Shown here piece after piece: positions 60,255 through 64,000 of a DNA stretch of 64,000 nucleotides. Made by a program: the position numbers and the translations under genes. Source of the DNA: Gemmatales bacterium. GTDB taxonomy: Bacteria > Planctomycetota > Planctomycetia > Gemmatales > HRBIN36. The notes under the pieces were generated by a model, which made no database searches, was not told where the DNA came from, and saw nothing but the letters and a program-made list of their open reading frames with translations. How positions within the stretch are numbered: the first letter of the stretch is position 1; every line of letters begins with the position of its first letter. Location: contig JANXCQ010000022.1 in the NCBI GenBank assembly GCA_025060195.1, forward strand, positions 1 through 64,000, in the 5' to 3' direction.

Positions 60255-60886
60255 TTGTTGGTTTAGTGCCCGCAGCTGGGAAAAGTGTTCGTTTCGGCAG
60301 GAATAAACTCCTCGAGCTGATTGACAATCGGACAGTGTTAGAGCACGTTATGAGCGCCCTGCGAGCAGGGGGAGCGTCGGCGGTGGTGGTCGTTGCCCGC
60401 GAAGATGCGACGCTGCCGAAGGTTCTCGAGCGGGCAGGTGCCTGGCCTGTCGTGTTGGAGTACGAGACCGCTGACATGCGTGAGACGGTCGAGGCCGGTC
60501 TGCAATGGTTAGCGCGACAACGTAAGACGGTGGAAGCCTGGCTGCTGTGTCCGGCCGACTATCCGGCCATTGGCGCTGACGTGGTGAGGCAGCTGATCAT
60601 GTCGTATCGGACCGGTATCCGCGAGGCGGTTTACGTCCCCACTTATCAGGGTCGTCGCGGCCATCCGGTGTTGTTGGCTTGGTCGCACGCCGAGCGATTG
60701 TGGCGATTTCCCAAAACTGCGGGAATCAACGCGTATATCCGCCAGCAGCCCGTGGTGGAAGTGGCCGTCGCATGCCCGGGGATTCTTTACGACTTAGATA
60801 CGGTCGAGGACTTAGCTCGCCTCCGTGCTTTTTGGGAATCATCGTTGCAAAGCGCGACAGGGCTGTGCGATAATGCTACACCGTAA
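60251..60886 (+). CDS. MocA/MobA-like NTP-transferase
   Basis: IVGLVPAAGKSVRFGRNKLL, LCPADYPAI, QGRRGHPVLL; ATGA overlap with XdhC stop. Confidence 0.92.
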   Translation: MIVGLVPAAGKSVRFGRNKLLELIDNRTVLEHVMSALRAGGASAVVVVAREDATLPKVLERAGAWPVVLEYETADMRETVEAGLQWLARQRKTVEAWLLCPADYPAIGADVVRQLIMSYRTGIREAVYVPTYQGRRGHPVLLAWSHAERLWRFPKTAGINAYIRQQPVVEVAVACPGILYDLDTVEDLARLRAFWESSLQSATGLCDNATP

Positions 60887-61321
60887 TCGTCCCGCGCTGT
60901 GTCAGCGTCGAAGTTGTCTATGCCCCTGAGATGCCAAGCAACCACGAGATTCTTCGCTAAACAGTTCACGAGGCACGTTAGATGCAAAGATTTGGCGCGC
61001 ACGTTGCTAATTAGGTGAGCTAGAATGGGACTTGGAAGCGAGTCGCGAGTCCCACGGAGAGGCTGTACTCTCCCGACCCTCCCCACACCATAGGGCGCGA
61101 GGAGCCTACCGCAAGCGAGTCCCGGTGCACGGCCCTCGCGCTCGACTTTTTAAATTCTACGCAGCTTGTTGGTTGTTGTCGGGCCACTCGACCTTGGAAG
61201 TTGCACTTGCTCAAATCCGGCGGTGTGCTGTATTGGCACTGCGTTGCCCTGAGCGGCATCGATAGGGCTGTCCCTCAAAGTGCCAAGGGATGTCAAGCAA
61301 CGCCAGGAGGGAGAATCGCGC

Positions 61322-61948
61322 ATGGAGGCTTGGCAGTCCGCAGCATGGACCCTTGTTGTGTTCGTGGCGGAAACATGTGTCGTGACCTTGAGCACCATCC
61401 GCACCATTCTGATCGCGCGGCACCAGCGCGTGCTGGCGCCGCTGCTCGGCTTAGTGGAAATCACTCTCTGGCTACTGGCCATTACCCAGGTGATAAGCAA
61501 CCTGAAGCGACCTAGTTACTTTGTCGCCTTCGTTGCGGGATTCGGTGTCGGTAATTATTTGGGCGTGTGCCTGGAAGAGTGGATGGCTTTAGGCTATGCG
61601 GTGGTGCAGATCGTAACGCGGAAAGATCCGAGGGCTATGGTTCAGGCCTTCAGCGAAGCCCGTTTTGGTGTTACCCGACTGGATGGCCATGGCGTTATGG
61701 GGCCTGTGCATTTGCTCTTCAGCGTGGTTCCGCGCGCGAAGCTGGCGGAGGTTAGCCAGTTGATCGAAGCCACCGATCCCGAAGCGTTCTACACCGTGGA
61801 GGAACTGCGCAGCATTCGTCGGGGCTTTTTACCGCCGGCGATGGTATTTCCCTTGTGGTCGACTCGACGAGGCATGCCTGTCGCAAACCTGGGGGGTAGC
61901 GAGGCTCGTGCCCCTAGTTGCGAGAAAATTTTGCGAAAATCCTGTTGA
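61322..61948 (+). CDS. DUF5698/DUF2179 membrane protein
   Basis: ETCVVTLSTIRTILIARHQRVLAPLLGLVEITLWLLAITQVISNL, NYLGVCLEEWMALG. Confidence 0.88.
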   Translation: MEAWQSAAWTLVVFVAETCVVTLSTIRTILIARHQRVLAPLLGLVEITLWLLAITQVISNLKRPSYFVAFVAGFGVGNYLGVCLEEWMALGYAVVQIVTRKDPRAMVQAFSEARFGVTRLDGHGVMGPVHLLFSVVPRAKLAEVSQLIEATDPEAFYTVEELRSIRRGFLPPAMVFPLWSTRRGMPVANLGGSEARAPSCEKILRKSC

Positions 61949-62009
61949 CCGACTTACTTACTTGGAGTATTTGATTAACAGAGAAGCAAGATTCCGAGGA
62001 GGCTAGCGT

Positions 62010-62540
62010 ATTCCTTTACCACGTATGTCGCGACCGGTGCCAGAACGAGGGTTGCGGGTCAACGAACAGATTCGCGTTAGTCCAGTTCGCCTGATCGGGG
62101 TTAATGGCGAGCAATTGGGCATCGTTCCAACTTCGGAAGCGCTGAAGCGCGCACGCGAGGCGGGCCTGGACTTAGTGGAAGTGGCACCGATGGAGCGGCC
62201 GCCCGTTTGTCGCATCATGGACTACGGCAAGTATAAGTATGAACTCTCGCGGAAGCAGTCCAAAGCGCGCCAACATCAGCCGAAGTTGAAGGAAATCCGC
62301 CTGCGGCCAAAAACGGGCGAGCATGACATCGAAGTTAAGGTCAATCAGATTCGCCGTTTCCTCGAGCATCAGGACAAGGTGCAGGTCACCGTTCAATTCC
62401 GCGGCCGCGAAATGCAGCATGTCGAAGAAGGACAACGCGTGATGGCACACGTGTTGGAAAAGGTGCAGGATCTGTGCAAACTGGAGCGGCCCCCCGTCTT
62501 GGAGGGAAAACGCTTGGTCGCCATGTTGGCCCCGAAATAG
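62010..62540 (+). CDS. infC: translation initiation factor IF-3, probable ATT start
   Basis: [24 protein letters not shown]...; ATT 62010 in frame with ATG 62025 and preceded by GAGGAGG (61996-62002). Confidence 0.92.
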   Translation: MPLPRMSRPVPERGLRVNEQIRVSPVRLIGVNGEQLGIVPTSEALKRAREAGLDLVEVAPMERPPVCRIMDYGKYKYELSRKQSKARQHQPKLKEIRLRPKTGEHDIEVKVNQIRRFLEHQDKVQVTVQFRGREMQHVEEGQRVMAHVLEKVQDLCKLERPPVLEGKRLVAMLAPK

Positions 62541-62665
62541 CTGAGCGTCGGATTCAGGAGCCAGCCATTCCCTTTCGTTAGCGAACTAAAGCTGACCGCG
62601 GTTCTCACGACGCTGGTGCCGATGAGCTAGTACCGTATATAATATTTACCTATTCACTACGCTGG

Positions 62666-62708
62666 CCTGGCGGAGAAGCACCAGGTCTTAGCGTGCAAAA
62701 ACGCTAAG
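62666..62708 (+). promoter_or_regulatory. paired hairpins in rpmI leader
   Basis: CCTGG-N10-CCAGG followed by perfect CTTAGCGT-GCAAAA-ACGCTAAG stem-loop, ending 25 nt before rpmI ATG. Confidence 0.6.
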
Positions 62709-62733
62709 TTGCCCATGCTCGCCGAGGATTGCT

Positions 62734-62928
62734 ATGCCTAAACAAAAAACCCACAAAGGCGCCAAAAAGCGCTTCAAAGTGACCGCCCACGGGAAAGTGA
62801 TGCGGCAAAAATGTGGTCGGCGCCACTTGCTCAGCCACAAACGCGCGAAGCGGAAACGGCAACTGCGTCGGCCCCTGGTACCTGTGGAAGGCGCCATCGC
62901 GCGTAAGATTGCGGTAGTAATCAGCTAA
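62734..62928 (+). CDS. rpmI: 50S ribosomal protein L35
   Basis: [36 protein letters not shown]. Confidence 0.96.
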   Translation: MPKQKTHKGAKKRFKVTAHGKVMRQKCGRRHLLSHKRAKRKRQLRRPLVPVEGAIARKIAVVIS

Positions 62929-62940
62929 GGAGTCCGGCTC

Positions 62941-63324
62941 ATGGTGCGAGCTCGCTCAGGGAAGAATACGACGGCCTTTCGCCGCAGGTTACGTAAGCGC
63001 ACGAAAGGGTTCTTCCTGGGTCGCAAAAATTTGTTCAAGCAGGCCCTGATTACGGCGATCCGCGCGGGCGTGTATGCCTACCGCGATCGTCGGCAGCGGA
63101 AACGGTGGTTTCGACGGCTGTGGATTTTGCGGATTAACGCGGCATGTCGTGCCCGCGGCTTGAAGTATTCGACCTTCATCGCCGGGCTGCAGCGAGCTCG
63201 CGTGGACTTGGACCGCAAGGCGCTGGCAGAGATTGCCGTTCACGATCCGGCCGCTTTCGACGAACTGGTTCGGTTAGCCAAACAACATTTGCCTCCGCCG
63301 TTAGCCGCGGCGAGTTCGCCGTGA
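62941..63324 (+). CDS. rplT: 50S ribosomal protein L20
   Basis: RRRLRKRTKGFFLGRKNLFKQA...AYRDRRQRKRWFRRLWILRINAACR. Confidence 0.96.
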   Translation: MVRARSGKNTTAFRRRLRKRTKGFFLGRKNLFKQALITAIRAGVYAYRDRRQRKRWFRRLWILRINAACRARGLKYSTFIAGLQRARVDLDRKALAEIAVHDPAAFDELVRLAKQHLPPPLAAASSP

Positions 63325-63341
63325 GCCAACCGGAGGACGAT

Positions 63342-64000
63342 ATGGAACTGGAGCAACTCCGGCAGCAAGCGCTAGCGCAACTGGAGGCAGTTGCCGACGA
63401 GACAGCCTTGTCTTCGTGGAACAGCCAGTATCTGGGTAAAAACGGGTTGTTGACCCAAGCGCTCAAGCGTATCGCTCAACTGCCTCCCCAAGAGCGTCCT
63501 TCTTACGGCCAGCAAGTCAACGCGTTGAAAGAAGCGCTCTTAGCTGCTTTTGAGCGGAAAAAAAGTGAACTGCATCAGCAGGAAATCGCGCGGAGCCTCG
63601 CGGCCGAAGCCTTGGATGTTACCCTGCCTGGCCGACCAGTGCTTCGCGGCCGCCTGCATCCTGCGACTCAGGTGATGCGCGATATCCTCGCGATTTTTGC
63701 CGAACTCGGCTTCCAAGTGTATCGCAGTCGGGAAGTCGAAGACGACCTGACGAATTTTGAGTTACTCAACATGCCGCCTCATCATCCCGCGCGCGATCTT
63801 TGGGACACGTTCCATACCACCGTGCCCGGAGTGTTGCTCCGTACCCATACGTCGCCCGGTCAGATTCACGTCATGCGGCAATACTGCCCGCGACCGATTC
63901 GCGTGGTGCTGCCGGGTATGTGTTACCGCTATGAGCAGATCACCGCCCGTAGCGAAATCCAATTTCAGCAGGTCGAAGGCCTAGCTATCGGAGAGTCAAT
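63342..64000 (+). CDS. pheS: phenylalanyl-tRNA synthetase alpha subunit (3' truncated by window)
   Basis: Own translation from ATG 63342 (GGAGG upstream): ...SQYLGKNGLLTQALK..., LNMPPHHPARDLWDTFH, LLRTHTSPGQIHVM, PGMCYRYE; open to the window end, so missing from ORF track. Confidence 0.95.
   Translation, partial: MELEQLRQQALAQLEAVADETALSSWNSQYLGKNGLLTQALKRIAQLPPQERPSYGQQVNALKEALLAAFERKKSELHQQEIARSLAAEALDVTLPGRPVLRGRLHPATQVMRDILAIFAELGFQVYRSREVEDDLTNFELLNMPPHHPARDLWDTFHTTVPGVLLRTHTSPGQIHVMRQYCPRPIRVVLPGMCYRYEQITARSEIQFQQVEGLAIGES

Noticed and set aside
1-64000. Insertion sequences or transposases
   Set aside because: No ORF in the track resembles a transposase or recombinase, and no flanking inverted repeats were recognised.
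1-64000. CCTAGG/CTTAGG-type motifs appearing frequent in noncoding stretches
   Set aside because: Visible counts are not above a rough expectation for this base composition; no positional pattern found by eye.

Overview
This is a 64 kb chromosomal window whose gene content (short sigma factor, SIMPL, DUF1501-free core, PurS/PurL-type fusion, many conserved orphan proteins) looks like a thermophilic or Gemmata-like planctomycete; that taxonomy is inference. Housekeeping content includes thyX, rho, ndk, an MlaE/F/D-type lipid transporter, rpsA, a primary-type sigma factor, a TolC/HlyD/MacB-type efflux locus, a DASS transporter, purL, tyrA, a MOT1-type molybdate transporter, thrC, folC, xdhC/mocA, and infC-rpmI-rplT-pheS (pheS truncated at the window end). 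The most striking signals are: (1) a textbook SAM-I (S-box) riboswitch with terminator and antiterminator on the minus strand (47363-47481). It precedes a threonine-synthase-like PLP gene that runs in the same direction as a ThiS/MoaD sulfur carrier ending in GG and a ThiF/MoeB E1, suggesting a SAM-regulated, protein-thiocarboxylate-dependent homocysteine/methionine pathway. (2) A complete tRNA-Sec gene (998-1095, UCA anticodon, 8-bp acceptor stem, encoded CCA). (3) An isolated Mu-like capsid cassette (portal, protease/scaffold, structural protein, major head protein, small connector-like protein; 24321-28963) with no terminase, tail, integrase or lysis genes in view. (4) infC with a probable AUU start. 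(5) A degenerate tandem array of about 125-bp units in a 1.5 kb gene-free region, and related noncoding sequence near 29.2 kb. All calls come from reading the sequence and the supplied ORF track; no database search was run.
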